Source: Chitinispirillaceae bacterium (GTDB lineage: Bacteria; Fibrobacterota; Chitinivibrionia; Chitinivibrionales; Chitinispirillaceae). Taken from it: a DNA stretch of 54,050 bases. Made by a program: the position numbers and the translations under genes. Position 1 is the first letter of the stretch; each line of letters begins with the position of its first letter. Below the pieces are notes generated by a model that was not told where the DNA came from, did no database searches, and was given only the letters and a program-made list of their open reading frames with translations. The stretch spans positions 1 to 54,050 of the forward strand of contig JAFGIN010000180.1 of NCBI GenBank assembly GCA_016929595.1. The letters are read 5' to 3'. Shown here in pieces: positions 54,006-54,050 of the stretch.

Positions 54006-54050
54006 TTGGCATTCATTTGCAAGTGAATGCCAACAGTTTTCTCTGGAGCA
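54006..54050. repeat. 30-bp copy of PHP gene sequence plus inverted repeat at window end
   Basis: Bases 54021-54050 are identical to 49428-49457 inside the PHP gene. Just before them, TTGGCATTCA (54006-54015) is inverted as TGAATGCCAA (54024-54033), which lies partly in the copied segment. The window stops within the copy. Confidence 0.9.

Overview
The window looks like chromosomal DNA, at roughly 42% GC by eye, from a Gram-negative bacterium with chemotaxis, cyclic-di-GMP signalling and exopolysaccharide export. Signs of an outer membrane are a Wza-like exporter, CsgG-like lipoproteins and a beta-barrel protein ending in Phe. A DUF2723/TMEM260-type membrane protein, a secreted DUF4832-type hydrolase with a type IX-like C-terminal tail and a large fused PurL suggest the Fibrobacterota or a nearby FCB lineage; no rRNA is present to test this. 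The window opens in a heptanucleotide tandem repeat and closes on a 30-bp exact copy of an internal sequence, so both ends look like assembly break points.

Layout. 0.3-2.8 kb: a FIST sensor and a diguanylate cyclase. 3.0-9.9 kb (minus): ribD-ribE-ribBA-ribH-nusB-DUF2723, a tightly packed operon. 10.1-18.6 kb: a membrane protein with a sigma-region-2-like N-terminus, then a promoter region and a five-gene polysaccharide-export operon (Wza-like, MinD-like ATPase, ExeA-like ATPase, a Wzz/tyrosine kinase with an extra periplasmic C-terminal domain, and an SLBB-FecR-LCP fusion). 19.0-23.2 kb: rfbB, preQ0 genes queD-queE-queC, pncC and a UbiA-family prenyltransferase. 23.4-30.5 kb: glgA, a ferredoxin, an HD-GYP protein, a three-gene CsgG-like/outer-membrane operon and a helix-hairpin-helix protein. 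30.7-34.4 kb: purL. 34.9-46.7 kb: a degenerate histidine kinase and an NtrC-type activator, followed by a chemotaxis operon (cheA, cheW, cheR-like, mcp, cheR, response regulator, cheD, cheY). 47.0-49.7 kb: yhbY, purB and a PHP phosphatase. 49.9-54.05 kb: an accessory region with a secreted hydrolase, an anomalous non-coding stretch, two unknown genes in a cassette-like layout and the duplicated 30-mer.

How the parts may work together. The activator gene lies directly before a near-consensus sigma-54 promoter (TGGCAGGTTTTTTGCG) with two related upstream dyads, so the chemotaxis operon is probably a sigma-54 regulon switched by its neighbour. The operon's CheA carries two phosphotransfer domains and an insert matching the MshEN cyclic-di-GMP-binding fold, which would let c-di-GMP act directly on the kinase. 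A GGDEF cyclase with an intact I-site and an HD-GYP phosphodiesterase are encoded in the same window. The operon has no cheB. The polysaccharide-export operon has two unusual protein fusions and no glycosyltransferases, flippase or polymerase nearby, so it may serve a polymer made elsewhere or be a distinct export/attachment system.

Three separate loci (1-87, 23260-23346, 40501-40591) carry tandem repeats of period 7 with unrelated units, and several dispersed or fold-back repeats occupy the gaps. I saw no rRNA, tRNA, CRISPR array or transposase.
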